In this document: positions 63,880 through 64,000 of the stretch, piece after piece
How positions within the stretch are numbered: position 1 is the first letter of the stretch
Layout: every line of letters starts with the position of its first letter
From: Clostridia bacterium
GTDB taxonomy: Bacteria > Bacillota > Clostridia > Christensenellales > Aristaeellaceae
Length of the DNA: 64,000 nt
Assembly: GCA_017464305.1 (NCBI GenBank)
Contig: JAFUDS010000024.1
Span: 1-64,000 of the forward strand
Direction of reading: 5' to 3'
The notes under the pieces: generated by a model
Seen by the model: only the letters and a program-made list of their open reading frames with translations
Told to the model about the DNA's origin: nothing
Databases searched by the model: none
Made by a program: the position numbers and the translations under genes

Positions 63880-64000
63880 TCAGATATCCGACACCACATT
63901 CTGGGCCCAGAAATCGCTGCGCAGCATCAGCAGCCCGATGATCAGCTTGATGATGTCAATAAACTGGACGCAGAAATAGATCTGCACGATGGTGAGATCC
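63880..64000 (-). CDS. MATE-family efflux transporter, C-terminal 40 residues (partial)
   Basis: The minus-strand frame from the window edge to a TGA at 63880-63882 reads LTIVQIYFCVQFIDIIKLII then GLLMLRSDFWAQNVVSDI. The D-I-I-K-hydrophobic pattern, then W-x-x-N-V/L near the end, is the usual last helix and tail of bacterial MATE exporters. It is too short for the ORF threshold, and the rest lies beyond base 64000. No terminator is evident before the liv promoter. Confidence 0.65.
   Translation of the reverse strand, partial: DLTIVQIYFCVQFIDIIKLIIGLLMLRSDFWAQNVVSDI

Overview
The window looks like the chromosome of an anaerobic, probably gut- or rumen-dwelling Clostridia member (Bacillota). 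Evidence: strong AGGAGG ribosome sites, Bacillota-type promoters, a CtsR operator in front of clpB, the secA-prfB order, RNase Y, and secreted proteins whose signal peptides begin MKK and end in an Ala-x-Ala site. Christensenellales-like bacteria fit the style of the secreted proteins, but the sequence alone does not settle the family. No rRNA, tRNA, CRISPR array, phage or insertion sequence was recognised.

Layout. (1) 1-2.0 kb: a structured dispersed repeat, then a peptide-type ABC binding protein. (2) 2.0-13.9 kb: a visibly AT-richer carbohydrate-use island. A YesM/YesN-like two-component system lies next to a Lpl-type ABC importer, with GH3, HAD and GH43 enzymes behind it and a secreted alpha/beta hydrolase. 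(3) 14.1-16.7 kb: clpB with a textbook CtsR operator. (4) 16.8-36.1 kb: a nearly gapless minus-strand run of 13 genes. Its upstream half is a cell-surface glycan locus: ATP-grasp enzyme, WecE-like aminotransferase, two polyprenyl-phosphate-type glycosyltransferases, a three-domain protein joining two nucleotidyltransferases to a PEP mutase, a secreted protein of about 1990 residues built from 32-residue repeats, RfbC and another glycosyltransferase. The downstream half holds a degenerate metallophosphoesterase, a MATE exporter, a membrane protein, a pseudouridine synthase and an RsmC-like methyltransferase. (5) 36.1-39.6 kb: rny and asnS, with a well-folded leader RNA ahead of rny and the second copy of the dispersed repeat after asnS. 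(6) 39.9-45.9 kb: a two-subunit SMR/ArnEF-like transporter, then two NAGPA-type phosphodiester glycosidases around a Lgt-like protein and an RCC1-repeat protein. (7) 46-55.4 kb: uvrA, tsaD-gtrA, secA-prfB and a DUF1461 membrane protein. (8) 55.5-64 kb: a membrane-anchored repeat protein, an SDR-family protein, a complete branched-chain amino acid importer (livJHMGF order) and the 3' end of a MATE exporter.

How the parts may work together. The island at 2-14 kb is probably a self-regulated arabinoxylan-type oligosaccharide system: sensing, import, intracellular cleavage and de-esterification. The glycan locus suggests that an amino sugar and a C-P bonded (phosphonate) group are made, activated as nucleotides and transferred to a lipid-linked carrier; the GtrA and ArnEF-like proteins elsewhere in the window could flip such lipids. 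That pathway is inference: the PEP mutase signature is clear, but no phosphonopyruvate decarboxylase is encoded here.

The least explained items are the three-way-junction RNA ahead of rny, whose closing stem competes with its own terminator, the PEP mutase fusion locus, and the two-copy structured repeat.
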